This document shows, piece by piece, positions 37,112 through 48,106 of a stretch of DNA of 64,000 bases. Both the position numbers and the translations under genes were made by a program. The notes under the pieces are model-generated. The model was not told where the DNA came from and ran no database searches. It saw nothing but the letters and a program-made list of their open reading frames with translations. Numbering within the stretch: the stretch's first letter is position 1; the number at the start of each line of letters is the position of its first letter. The DNA comes from an uncultured Alteromonas sp. (GTDB taxonomy: Bacteria > Pseudomonadota > Gammaproteobacteria > Enterobacterales > Alteromonadaceae), in the NCBI RefSeq assembly GCF_913058315.1, contig NZ_CAJXQY010000004.1:1-64000 (forward strand). The letters run 5' to 3'.

Positions 37112-38175
37112 GCACTATGCAACTACACACTGAACACTGGCAATACCTTAACGATACACCCGTCGCCAGCGGGCTACTAAAACAACATATTGCCGATTTT
37201 AAGGTAACCGAAGAGCTCGGCTATACACTGTCCGGTGATGGTGAACATATTTATGTCGAGCTTGAGAAAACGCAGCTCAATACCGCCTACGTAGCCGAGC
37301 AACTGGCCAGTTTTTGTGGTTTGCCACTACGCCAGGTGACCTACGCCGGTCGAAAAGACAAGTATGCCGTTACCCGTCAGTGGTTTGGTGTGCATGTGCC
37401 AGGCAAAACCGAATTTAACTGGGACGCCTTTACCCTTGAAGGCACCCGAATCCTGCAGGTACAGCGTCATAACAAAAAACTGCGTACCGGCCAATTAAAA
37501 GGTAATCACTTTGAAATTACCCTGCGAGCAGTGACCGACCCGGATGCGGTAGTAAACAGACTGCAGCAGGCGGCCCGGACCGGCGTACCCAATTTTTACG
37601 GCAGCCAGCGTTTTGGCGTCCAGCGGATCAGTGAAGAGGGCGAAGTTAACCGCGGTGGCAATCTGATGATGGCGGAACGGATGCTTAACGGCGAGGTAAT
37701 TAAAAACCGTAATAAACGTTCTATGGCCCTGTCGGCGTTGCGTAGCTGGCTGTTTAACGAAATGCTGTCGAACCGCATCGCCAGGGGCTGCCTGCATACC
37801 ATAACCCCCGGCGACGTGATCAACCTTGCCGGTTCGAACAGTATTTTTGTTGCTGATGAAGACATCCAGCCACTCAGTGAGCGTTTAACCCGACAAGATC
37901 TGTCTACCACCATCCCATTGTGGGGCAAAGGCGATATTGGTTCGGCGGGCGATGCCAGGATCATGGAGCTGGAATCAGCCGCCGCTTATCCCGAGGTCAC
38001 CGCGTTTCTGGCCGATCAAAAACTCAGTATGGAACGTCGTGCTGCGATTATTTGGCCACAACGGCTTGAATGCAATCAGCAAGGTGATACATTAATCATA
38101 CGGTTTTTCCTGCCCTCAGGCTGCTTTGCGACCGCGGTATTAAGAGAATGTCTGCTTACCACCGAGTTAGCCTGA
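37108..38175 (+). CDS. truD: tRNA pseudouridine-13 synthase TruD
   Basis: 355 residues. The catalytic Asp is in [23 protein letters not shown] and NFYGSQRFG are TruD landmarks. It isomerises U13 of tRNA-Glu. The ATG overlaps the ispDF stop by four bases (ATGA), so it is probably translationally coupled; a second ATG at 37117 is possible. The order ispF-truD-surE-pcm is conserved in gammaproteobacteria. Confidence 0.96.
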   Translation: MSTMQLHTEHWQYLNDTPVASGLLKQHIADFKVTEELGYTLSGDGEHIYVELEKTQLNTAYVAEQLASFCGLPLRQVTYAGRKDKYAVTRQWFGVHVPGKTEFNWDAFTLEGTRILQVQRHNKKLRTGQLKGNHFEITLRAVTDPDAVVNRLQQAARTGVPNFYGSQRFGVQRISEEGEVNRGGNLMMAERMLNGEVIKNRNKRSMALSALRSWLFNEMLSNRIARGCLHTITPGDVINLAGSNSIFVADEDIQPLSERLTRQDLSTTIPLWGKGDIGSAGDARIMELESAAAYPEVTAFLADQKLSMERRAAIIWPQRLECNQQGDTLIIRFFLPSGCFATAVLRECLLTTELA

Positions 38176-38219
38176 TGGAACACATTTTCTGTAGATACAA
38201 CCGGTATACTTATTAGCTT

Positions 38220-38963
38220 ATGAAAATACTACTCAGTAATGACGACAGCGTTTTTGCCAAAGGCATTGCCACCATGCATACCGCGCTGGCAAAACAGCAT
38301 GATGTTACGGTAATTGCCCCCGACCGCAACTGCAGCGGCGCGAGTAATGCTTTGTCATTGCATCAGCCATTGCGAATTCAGCAAATGGAGAATGGCTTTT
38401 TCGCCGTTAATGGTACGCCTTCCGACTGCGTCCATCTGGGGGTTAACAGCTTTTTGCAAGAAGATCCCGAACTGGTTGTCTCTGGCATTAATCACGGCGC
38501 GAATCTCGGCGACGATGTGATTTACTCGGGCACGGTAGCAGCCGCTACCGAAGGCCGATACATGGGCTTACCAGCCATAGCCGTTTCGTTATGCAATTAT
38601 GAGGGTGGTCATTTTGAAACCGCCGCCCGGGTCGTGGTGGAAGTAATAGAGAAATTAATCACTCACCCACTGCCAGCCAATCAGATCCTGAATATTAACG
38701 TGCCGGATTTACCTTATGACAAACTGGCCGGAGTCAAGGTCACCCGCCAGGGCCGACGCCACCGCGCAGAGTCCATGGTAAAAGCGAAGGATGCCTTTGG
38801 CCGGCCGATATACTGGTACGGCCCGGCCGGCGCAGAACAGGATGCCGGGCCGGGGACGGATTTTCATGCTATCGCAAACGGTTATTGCTCAGTAACACCA
38901 CTGAGCGTTGATATGACTGCCCGCGACAGCATTGCAGAAATGGAAAAGTGGCTGGAAATGTAA
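38220..38963 (+). CDS. surE: 5'/3'-nucleotidase SurE
   Basis: 247 residues. The metal-binding start KILLSNDD and SGINHGANLGDDVIYSGTVAAATEG match SurE. One oddity is NDDSVFAKGI, where most members have NDDGVxAxGI: the Gly after the Asp pair is Ser. It dephosphorylates nucleoside monophosphates and short polyphosphates and is linked to stationary-phase survival. I see no ribosome site; TATACT ends only 9 bases before the ATG. Confidence 0.93.
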   Translation: MKILLSNDDSVFAKGIATMHTALAKQHDVTVIAPDRNCSGASNALSLHQPLRIQQMENGFFAVNGTPSDCVHLGVNSFLQEDPELVVSGINHGANLGDDVIYSGTVAAATEGRYMGLPAIAVSLCNYEGGHFETAARVVVEVIEKLITHPLPANQILNINVPDLPYDKLAGVKVTRQGRRHRAESMVKAKDAFGRPIYWYGPAGAEQDAGPGTDFHAIANGYCSVTPLSVDMTARDSIAEMEKWLEM

Positions 38964-39005
38964 GCCTCAATAAGAAAAATAACCCGCAACAAGAATTAAT
39001 GACAC

Positions 39006-39641
39006 ATGAGAACAACAAGAAAAGGCGATGCACTCGCGCAGCTGTTGTGCGATGAAGGGATTTCGAATCAGAAGGTGCTCAATGCTGTAGCCAGTGTTCC
39101 CCGCGAACGCTTTTTACCGGATGCATTGCAGCATAAGGCCTATCAGAATACGGCATTACCCATTGGACAGGGACAAACCATATCGCAACCTTATATTGTT
39201 GCCAAAATGAGTGAATTGCTGCTGGCTGCACCGAACGCCGCGAACTCAGTACTGGAAATTGGCACCGGCTCCGGCTATCAAACCGCCATTCTCGCTTTGC
39301 TGTTTCCCCAGGTTTTTTCGGTTGAACGCATCAAAGCGCTGCAATTTCAGGCCAAACGCCGTATGAACCAGCTTGATTTACATAATATAAAAATGAAGCA
39401 TGGCGACGGCTGGCAAGGTTGGAGCAGTAAAGGCCCCTACGACTGCATTATTGTTACTGCGGCGGCCAGCAGTATTCCCCAGGCCCTAACCGACCAGCTC
39501 AATGAAGGCGGCCGACTGGTGATACCGGTGGGCGACGACCAACAGGAATTACTTTGTATCGATAAAATTGAAGGCGAACTGCACAGTACCACTGTGGAAG
39601 CGGTTCGTTTTGTTCCCCTGGTGGCCGGAGACCTCCTTTGA
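39006..39641 (+). CDS. pcm: Protein-L-isoaspartate O-methyltransferase Pcm
   Basis: 211 residues. The SAM-binding motif is [30 protein letters not shown] and the C-terminal VRFVPLV are family landmarks. It methylates isoaspartyl residues in aged proteins as the first step of repair. It lies 42 bp after surE and overlaps yqaA by four bases, in the stationary-phase block ending in rpoS. Confidence 0.96.
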   Translation: MRTTRKGDALAQLLCDEGISNQKVLNAVASVPRERFLPDALQHKAYQNTALPIGQGQTISQPYIVAKMSELLLAAPNAANSVLEIGTGSGYQTAILALLFPQVFSVERIKALQFQAKRRMNQLDLHNIKMKHGDGWQGWSSKGPYDCIIVTAAASSIPQALTDQLNEGGRLVIPVGDDQQELLCIDKIEGELHSTTVEAVRFVPLVAGDLL

Positions 39642-40216
39642 AATTATTCCAACCTTGTTATGATCTCGCTTTACGCTGGTCTAAGCACCCGGCCGCCAGT
39701 CGCTATCTGGCGATACTGAGCTTCGCCGAGTCAGTCATTTTTCCCATACCACCAGATGTCATGCTGGCGCCCATGTCGCTCTCGCAGCCATCGCGGGCCT
39801 GGCACTTTGCCCTGATCACCACCATAGCTTCGATTGTTGGCGGGGTGGCAGGTTATCTGTTGGGCTTTTTTGCTTTCGACACCCTGTTACAGCCCTATAT
39901 TGAATCATCAGGTTACGCTCACAAACTGGAAACCGCTATTGGCTGGTTTGAAGCCTACGGCGTGTGGGTAGTTTTCCTGGCGGGGTTTTCGCCTATCCCG
40001 TACAAGGTTTTCACCATCAGCGCCGGTTTCTTGCAAATGGCTTTTCTACCCTTTTTAGTTGCCTCAGCCGTTGGCCGCGGTGCGAGGTTTTTTTTAGTGG
40101 CAACACTTATGAAATGGGGTGGCGCTAAGATGGAAGAGCAGTTGCGTAAATATGTGGAAGTGCTTGGCTGGGCAGTGGTTGGACTGGCGGTTGTCGCTTA
40201 TTTGATGCTACGATGA
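39638..40216 (+). CDS. yqaA: YqaA family membrane protein (DedA/VTT-like)
   Basis: 192 residues with about four hydrophobic segments. The family features are [15 protein letters not shown] near the start and [17 protein letters not shown] in the middle, corresponding to the re-entrant loops of the SNARE-associated/DedA domain. Relatives act in lipid or undecaprenyl-phosphate movement; this branch is uncharacterised. The TTG start (39638) overlaps the pcm stop, with GGAG 8 nt before it. It overlaps nlpD by four bases, and its place between pcm and nlpD is common in Alteromonadales. Confidence 0.85.
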   Translation: MKLFQPCYDLALRWSKHPAASRYLAILSFAESVIFPIPPDVMLAPMSLSQPSRAWHFALITTIASIVGGVAGYLLGFFAFDTLLQPYIESSGYAHKLETAIGWFEAYGVWVVFLAGFSPIPYKVFTISAGFLQMAFLPFLVASAVGRGARFFLVATLMKWGGAKMEEQLRKYVEVLGWAVVGLAVVAYLMLR

Positions 40217-41052
40217 AGTTACACAACACTAACGTGATGCGCGGAATAATCGGCATTATTGTCAGCATAGCGTTAGTGAGCTGCACAGGTCCTGAACGGC
40301 CGGCGCCGGTGGTAGTACTGAACAGTCAGCACTACCCCAAAACGGCGGAAAAGCTCACCCAGTACACCGTCAAAGCAGGGGATACGCTCTATGCGATTGC
40401 CTGGTATACAGGGAACGATTACCGGGATATAGCGAAATGGAATTCGTTGTCCGAACCCTACAATATTTATCCCGGCCAATCACTGAATTTACAACAACCG
40501 CGAAGGGTGTCAAAAAAACCTCGAAGTGTCAATAATATGACTGGTCAAACCAGTAGGCAAAATCCAAAAATGTCTATTGACCAAAAAGATAGCCAGGCGT
40601 ATTGTAATTGTGAATCAGATGTTAACAACACAAAAGGAGTTGTGAGTAAGCCCAAAAAGAACGGGTTTCCACAACGTGTTGAAAAATGGATGTGGCCTGC
40701 ACAAGGTCGGTTCCAATTATCAAACAGTAACGGTCAGACCACCCAAACAGGGGTCGACATTTACTCAAATCAGGGCAGCGAAATCGTTGCTGCTGCCGCA
40801 GGGAAAGTTGTATACGCTGGTAACGCGCTGCGCGGATACGGTAATCTAATAATAATAAAACACACCGAATCCTTTTTAAGTGCATATGCGCATAATGATC
40901 AGATAATGGTCAGTGAGCGTGACTGGGTTAACGCGGGTCAGGAAATTGCAAAAATGGGCAACACCGGAACAACAACCGTTAAGCTCCATTTTGAAATACG
41001 TTATCGGGGAAAAGCAGTAGAACCGATGAAATATCTACCAAACAAACAATAA
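40213..41052 (+). CDS. nlpD: Lipoprotein NlpD, amidase activator (LysM-LytM)
   Basis: 279 residues; E. coli NlpD is about 100 longer, mostly in the linker. The lipobox is LVSC. A LysM domain (YTVKAGDTLYAIAWYTGNDYRDIAKWN) binds peptidoglycan, and a C-terminal LytM domain (GNALRGYGNLIIIKH, LHFEIRYRG) follows. The zinc His that active M23 enzymes have before GxD is missing (QTGVDIY), as expected of an activator of AmiC rather than an enzyme. ATGA overlaps the yqaA stop. In E. coli the main rpoS promoter lies inside nlpD; the same is likely here. Confidence 0.93.
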   Translation: MKLHNTNVMRGIIGIIVSIALVSCTGPERPAPVVVLNSQHYPKTAEKLTQYTVKAGDTLYAIAWYTGNDYRDIAKWNSLSEPYNIYPGQSLNLQQPRRVSKKPRSVNNMTGQTSRQNPKMSIDQKDSQAYCNCESDVNNTKGVVSKPKKNGFPQRVEKWMWPAQGRFQLSNSNGQTTQTGVDIYSNQGSEIVAAAAGKVVYAGNALRGYGNLIIIKHTESFLSAYAHNDQIMVSERDWVNAGQEIAKMGNTGTTTVKLHFEIRYRGKAVEPMKYLPNKQ

Positions 41053-41127
41053 CAATAACAATAAATAATAATAATAATTAAGAATCAGGAGAACGTCGTA
41101 AGGTAAAACAACGCAGGAGATACAGTT

Positions 41128-42123
41128 GTGGGTCAACAAAATATCGCTGTCATCGACGCAACACCCCAAGACGAAGTAGACAACATCGAAGTTAATGAAA
41201 ATATCAAAGACGACGAGTTGTTAAATGAAGAAAATGAAAAAACCAAGACCGACACCTGGATCAACCAGGAAGAGGTCACAAAAACACTGGATGCAACTCA
41301 GTTATACCTGAGCGAAATTGGTTATTCTCCCCTGCTTACCGCAGAAGAAGAAGTCCACTTTGCACGCAGAGCACTGAAAGGCTGCGAAGCATCTCGTAAG
41401 CGAATGATCGTTAGCAACCTCAGGTTGGTAGTGAAGATTGCCCGACGTTACAACAATAGAGGCCTGGCACTGCTGGATCTTATTGAGGAAGGCAACCTTG
41501 GATTGATTCGGGCCGTTGAAAAGTTTGATCCGGAAAGAGGGTTCAGATTCTCAACGTATGCAACATGGTGGATTCGTCAGACTATTGAACGAGCCATTAT
41601 GAATCAAACCCGGACGATTCGGTTACCAATTCATGTGGTAAAAGAATTAAACGTCTATTTGCGTGCGGCCCGTGAACTGGCTCAAGAGCTTGATCACGAA
41701 CCTACAGCAGAAGACATTGCACTTTATCTGGACAAGCCCATTGATGAAGTTAGCAAGATGCTGCGTCTTAATGAACGCATCAGCTCTGTTGACACCCCCA
41801 TTGGTGGTGAAAATGATAAAGCATTGCTCGATATTCTGGCGGACGATAATGAATCAAGTCCGGAGGACGAGTTACAGGACAGCAATATTAAACAAAATAT
41901 TGTGTCCTGGTTGCAGGAACTAAACGCTAAGCAACGTGAAGTGCTGGCCAGAAGATTTGGACTGATGGGCTACGAGCCCTCAACCCTTGAAGATGTAGGC
42001 GCTGAGATTGGCCTGACGCGTGAAAGGGTTCGGCAGATTCAGGTAGAAGGTCTGCGTCGTTTAAAAGACATGCTCAGTAGTCAGGGCCTGGATTTAGAAA
42101 GCGTCTTTAGCCGTCTAAGTTAA
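41128..42123 (+). CDS. rpoS: RNA polymerase sigma factor RpoS
   Basis: 331 residues (330 in E. coli). Region 1.2 onward is unmistakable: [22 protein letters not shown], then region 2 ([30 protein letters not shown]), region 3 and the region 4 helix-turn-helix ([22 protein letters not shown]). It directs stationary-phase and general-stress transcription. The start is GTG 41128, with GCAGGAGA 7 nt upstream. The 75-bp gap after nlpD holds an AT-rich run of AATAACAATAAT triplets, likely an unstructured leader. Confidence 0.97.
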   Translation: MGQQNIAVIDATPQDEVDNIEVNENIKDDELLNEENEKTKTDTWINQEEVTKTLDATQLYLSEIGYSPLLTAEEEVHFARRALKGCEASRKRMIVSNLRLVVKIARRYNNRGLALLDLIEEGNLGLIRAVEKFDPERGFRFSTYATWWIRQTIERAIMNQTRTIRLPIHVVKELNVYLRAARELAQELDHEPTAEDIALYLDKPIDEVSKMLRLNERISSVDTPIGGENDKALLDILADDNESSPEDELQDSNIKQNIVSWLQELNAKQREVLARRFGLMGYEPSTLEDVGAEIGLTRERVRQIQVEGLRRLKDMLSSQGLDLESVFSRLS

Positions 42124-42132
42124 TTGATACAC

Positions 42133-42160
42133 AAAAACGCCCCGATTCGGGGCGTTTTTT
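42133..42160. terminator. Bidirectional terminator between rpoS and folA
   Basis: CGCCCCG and CGGGGCG form a stem with a 3-nt loop, flanked by an A-run and a T-run. It serves rpoS on the plus strand and overlaps the folA stop on the minus strand. Confidence 0.93.
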
Positions 42161-42653
42161 ATTGTCTGTCGAGAGTAATGAATCGGTATGGATGCGGGTT
42201 TTTATCGTCTGCTTCAAACGATTGCTCGTTGGTGATAAGCCATTCACCAGCGGTCTTATAGTCTGGGAAATGAGTATCGCCTTCAGTATCGAGCTCTATC
42301 TGCGTAAGATATAAGCGATCAGCTTTAGGTAACAGGCTGGCATAAATTTTACCGCCACCGATGATCATCACTTCTTCCGTTTCTGTTTCCTGCGCTTTTT
42401 GCAGGGCCGGCTCAATGGCGTTAACCACCACCGCATCGTCCAACTGATAGTTAATATCGGTTGTAATAACAATGTTCAATCGGCCAGGTAAGGCTCTGCC
42501 AATGGATTCATAGGTTTTTCTGCCCATAATCACTGGTTTGCCCAGGGTAGTGCGTTTAAAGTGCGCCAGGTCTGCTGGCATATGCCAGGGCATCTGGTTA
42601 TCTTTGCCAATTACCCGATCGTTCGCCATGGCGGCAATCATAGCTATTTTCAT
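42159..42653 (-). CDS. folA: Dihydrofolate reductase FolA
   Basis: 164 residues from ATG 42653. Family features: MIAAMANDRVIGKDNQMPWHMPADL with the catalytic Asp, KPVIMGRKTYESIG (NADPH contact), and MIIGGGKIYASLLP. It reduces dihydrofolate to tetrahydrofolate, closing the loop with ThyA. The track's upstream start adds four residues (MSVK); the AAGG spacing fits ATG 42653 better. It lies 28 bp after obg on the same strand. Confidence 0.96.
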   Translation of the reverse strand: MKIAMIAAMANDRVIGKDNQMPWHMPADLAHFKRTTLGKPVIMGRKTYESIGRALPGRLNIVITTDINYQLDDAVVVNAIEPALQKAQETETEEVMIIGGGKIYASLLPKADRLYLTQIELDTEGDTHFPDYKTAGEWLITNEQSFEADDKNPHPYRFITLDRQ

Positions 42654-42681
42654 TTTCACTGACACCTTACTACCCGTCAGG

Positions 42682-43866
<1,185 letters not shown>

Positions 43867-43953
43867 TTAAGTGTAACTCACTTTATCAAAGTGCGTAGCA
43901 GTTATGCCTGCATACCACTTCAATGATTATAACCTGTCTGTGTTGCCTGCAAC

Positions 43954-43982
43954 AAAAAACCCCGCAAGCGCGGGGTTTTTTT
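43954..43982 (-). terminator. Terminator after rpmA
   Basis: CCCCGC and GCGGGG with a 4-nt loop, flanked by A6 and T7, lie 20 bp past the rpmA stop. The symmetry allows use in both directions; here it serves the minus-strand rplU-rpmA transcript. Confidence 0.92.
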
Positions 43983-44002
43983 AATCAGTATGCGATTGCG
44001 CT

Positions 44003-44260
44003 TTATTCAGCAACAATGCTCACAAACTTACGGTTGTTAGGTCCTTTAACTTCGAACTTAACTTTGCCGTCAGATAATGCGAACAGGGTGTGGTCTTTGC
44101 CGATACCCATGTTGTTACCAGCGTGGAAACGAGTACCGCGCTGTCTAACAATGATGTTACCGGCCAGCACAGACTCACCACCAAAACGCTTAACACCTAA
44201 ACGTTTACTTTCTGAGTCGCGACCGTTTTTGGTACTACCACCAGCTTTTTTGTGTGCCAT
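44003..44260 (-). CDS. rpmA: 50S ribosomal protein L27
   Basis: 85 residues. The start [22 protein letters not shown] is the L27 signature; the flexible N-terminus reaches the peptidyl-transferase centre. [17 protein letters not shown] is also conserved. It is 15 bp downstream of rplU in the usual two-gene operon. Confidence 0.98.
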   Translation of the reverse strand: MAHKKAGGSTKNGRDSESKRLGVKRFGGESVLAGNIIVRQRGTRFHAGNNMGIGKDHTLFALSDGKVKFEVKGPNNRKFVSIVAE

Positions 44261-44275
44261 GTGTCTATGCTCCTA

Positions 44276-44587
44276 TTATGCGTTAATACCAGTGATTTTC
44301 ACTTCAGTGAACCACTGACGGTGACCCGCTTGCTTACGCGAGTGCTTACGACGACGGAACTTAACGATTTTTACTTTATCGCCACGACCGTGTGTAACCA
44401 CTTCAGCAGTCACTTTACCACCGGCTACATATGGTGTGCCGATTTTAACGTCGTCACCATTGCTAACCATTAATACGTTATCAAACTCTACACTGTCGCC
44501 TGGAGCGACTTCGATCTTCTCGAGACGAACGGTTTGACCTTCGGCCACACGGTGTTGTTTACCACCACTTTGGAAAACCGCGTACAT
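44276..44587 (-). CDS. rplU: 50S ribosomal protein L21
   Basis: 103 residues from ATG 44587, which follows GGAG; the track's 12 extra N-terminal residues are rejected. [18 protein letters not shown] and [15 protein letters not shown] match L21, which binds 23S rRNA. Its transcript starts in the gap shared with ispB, and the operon ends at the terminator after rpmA. Confidence 0.98.
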   Translation of the reverse strand: MYAVFQSGGKQHRVAEGQTVRLEKIEVAPGDSVEFDNVLMVSNGDDVKIGTPYVAGGKVTAEVVTHGRGDKVKIVKFRRRKHSRKQAGHRQWFTEVKITGINA

Positions 44588-44835
44588 AACTTTCTCCGCT
44601 CTGCGCCTAAATTTATTGCGCAATCAATTCTAAAACAGGGCGCGAATTGTACGTGAATCGATTTTCGATCTCAACCCCAGAATGCGAAAAAAGTTTATTT
44701 TTCGAGCGAAGTTATCAATCGCCGGTCAGAGTGACTATTTTAACAGGTTTAACGGTCAACAAAAATGCTTGTTTTGATTGATATTTACCTGCAATTTCAA
44801 GGTCATGCGATTTTATACTTAAGGAGGCGTATGGA
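44588..44835. promoter_or_regulatory. Divergent control region between rplU and ispB
   Basis: This stretch carries the rplU promoter and leader on the minus strand and, on the plus strand, a TATACT (44814-44819) directly before AAGGAGG (44821-44827). The track's minus-strand ORF at 44715-44906 has no ribosome site and looks like chance. Confidence 0.45.
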
Positions 44836-45015
44836 TTGTGTTTGTCTGATAGTCGCGGCGATGGGCGCCCTGCGATCGCCGGATCCGTTGTCATTTGTCC
44901 CGACAAGCCTGTTAATTATGGTGAAATTAATCTAATTCACTGGATAGACGATAATATTTATGTACAATCTGCTGCCAGTCAGCTTACACGTTCCGGACAC
45001 TACGAGACGCTATGA
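44836..45015 (+). CDS. Possible 59-residue gene coupled to ispB
   Basis: A 59-codon frame from TTG 44836 to TGA 45013-45015, just below the track's length cut. Two features argue for it: a full-consensus AAGGAGG lies 8 nt before the TTG, and the stop overlaps the ispB ATG as ATGA, the usual sign of coupling. The product contains SDSRGDGRPAIAGSVVICP and ends TRSGHYETL; no signal peptide or known domain is seen. Against it, a TATACT box just upstream would place transcription inside the AAGGAGG. An alternative ATG at 44831 gives a different 34-codon frame at poor spacing. Confidence 0.35.
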   Translation: MCLSDSRGDGRPAIAGSVVICPDKPVNYGEINLIHWIDDNIYVQSAASQLTRSGHYETL

Positions 45016-45983
45016 ATATTGATCAAATAAAAGCATTGGCCGAATCCGATATGCAGGCAGTTAATAAACTGATCCAGCAGCAGGTCGATTCGGATGTTGC
45101 CCTGATCAATCAACTTGGCTTTTATATTGTTAACAGTGGCGGCAAACGACTCCGCCCGCTGTTAACCGTGCTGGCGGCCCGAGCGTTAAACATTGAATCC
45201 GGTCAGCATCACACGCTGGCTGCGATAATCGAATTTATTCATACCGCTACGCTGTTACACGATGATGTGGTTGATGAATCAACCATGCGCCGTGGTCGCG
45301 AAACGGCTAATGCCCTGTTTGGTAATCAGGCCAGCGTACTGGTAGGAGACTTCCTTTATACACGTAGTTTCCAGATGATGGTTGAGCTACAGAGTATGCG
45401 GGTTATGGAAATCCTGTCTGACTCCACCAACCGCATTGCTCAGGGTGAAGTTCAGCAGTTGATGAACTGCAACGATCCGGATACCACCGAGGCGAGCTAC
45501 TTCGACGTAATTTATGGCAAAACTGCCCGTTTGTTTGAAGCGGCCACTCAGTTAGCCGCGGTGATTACCGGACAATCCGCTGAAGTTGAACAGGCTATGC
45601 AGGCGTACGGTCGCCATCTGGGGACTGCATTTCAGCTGGCTGATGACATTCTCGACTACGAGTCTGACAGCGAGGCCATGGGCAAAAATGCCGGCGACGA
45701 TCTGGCTGAAGGTAAACCTACCCTGCCTTTGCTTTATGCGATGTGGCATGCCAATGAAGAAGACGCATTGCTTATCCGTGAAGCCATCGAAAAAGCCAAT
45801 GGATTACCCCATTTACAACGCATAGTAGCGGTAATGAATGATACCGGTGCACTGAGCTACACCCGTCAGAAAGCCTTTGAAGAAGCTGATACGGCAATCT
45901 CAGCGCTTAATGTGTTGCCTGAAAGCGATTACAAGCAGGCGCTGATTGCCCTGGCGCACATCGCTGTAGACCGCAATAGCTAA
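45012..45983 (+). CDS. ispB: Octaprenyl diphosphate synthase IspB
   Basis: 323 residues (E. coli 323). The two Asp-rich motifs of trans-prenyltransferases are present: LLHDDVVDESTMRRG and FQLADDILDYESD, with GGKRLRPLL before them. It extends farnesyl diphosphate to the octaprenyl side chain of ubiquinone and menaquinone. Its stop overlaps the stop of the convergent ZIP transporter gene by four bases. Confidence 0.95.
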   Translation: MNIDQIKALAESDMQAVNKLIQQQVDSDVALINQLGFYIVNSGGKRLRPLLTVLAARALNIESGQHHTLAAIIEFIHTATLLHDDVVDESTMRRGRETANALFGNQASVLVGDFLYTRSFQMMVELQSMRVMEILSDSTNRIAQGEVQQLMNCNDPDTTEASYFDVIYGKTARLFEAATQLAAVITGQSAEVEQAMQAYGRHLGTAFQLADDILDYESDSEAMGKNAGDDLAEGKPTLPLLYAMWHANEEDALLIREAIEKANGLPHLQRIVAVMNDTGALSYTRQKAFEEADTAISALNVLPESDYKQALIALAHIAVDRNS

Positions 45984-46690
45984 AGGCTAAATCCCAACAT
46001 TCCTATCATAAAACCCAGGATCCCGCCCAGCGGCGGTGCCCAGTGGTTATCCATCCGCACCTGGGGGGCGATGTCCTGCAGCACCGAATAAAGAATTCCC
46101 CCCGCGGCAAACAGCATAATAGCCGATACTACAATCGTATATTGCGAGAGCAGAAAGTACCCTACTAACGCCATCATCGGTCCCAGCAATGCCATTAGCA
46201 AAAACATCACCAGGATTCGCCGCGAGCTAAAATGTCCGGCCGCTTTGAGTTCGCGGTAGGCATTAAAACCCTCGGGAAAATTTTGCACTGCAATTAACAA
46301 CCCTAACAGCACACTGCCACCACCGAGAGCTGCCGTTGTGCCAAGCGCAATGGACTCAGGAATAAAATCAGATAACATCGAGGCCAACTGACTGGCGGGC
46401 AGTTGTTTTCGCGCCAGCCAGATATCCAGTGCCATAAAAGCCAGGGCACCAAGCAGGAAACTCACGCAGGAGGCGGCAGTCCCCAGCTCCTGCATGCCAT
46501 CCGGCACCAGCACCAGCGCCACCGCCGACAACAGTGCTCCGGCCCCCATGGCGAGGATGCCATGCCGTAACTCTTCGTCGAGCCAGGCCGGAAAAACGCC
46601 TTCAACCCTGGCCAGTAAGCCGCCCGCCGGCATAGCGAGGCCAGCCACGAGTGCCATTATCACAACATAGACGACTGACGGGTCTGTCAC
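45980..46690 (-). CDS. ZIP family metal transporter
   Basis: 236 residues with seven to eight hydrophobic segments. The metal-binding helices carry SDFIPESIALGTTAAL and AVQNFPEGFNAYREL, the ZIP pattern (H/N-x3-E and NxPEG). Members move zinc, iron or manganese into the cytosol; the substrate here is unproven. The usual first His of the helix IV motif is replaced in DFIPES, a variation seen in several bacterial ZIPs. It lies 33 bp after pepQ on the same strand. Confidence 0.8.
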   Translation of the reverse strand: MTDPSVVYVVIMALVAGLAMPAGGLLARVEGVFPAWLDEELRHGILAMGAGALLSAVALVLVPDGMQELGTAASCVSFLLGALAFMALDIWLARKQLPASQLASMLSDFIPESIALGTTAALGGGSVLLGLLIAVQNFPEGFNAYRELKAAGHFSSRRILVMFLLMALLGPMMALVGYFLLSQYTIVVSAIMLFAAGGILYSVLQDIAPQVRMDNHWAPPLGGILGFMIGMLGFSL

Positions 46691-46723
46691 GCAATTCCCT
46701 CTGTTAACTGTGTTCGCGGCGGC

Positions 46724-48106
<1,383 letters not shown>

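Noticed and set aside
40213-41052. NlpD as an active M23 endopeptidase
   Set aside because: The first zinc-binding His is missing (QTGVDIY), as expected of an amidase activator.
44715-44906. Minus-strand ORF between rplU and ispB
   Set aside because: No ribosome site, no recognisable protein and it overlaps the likely control region.
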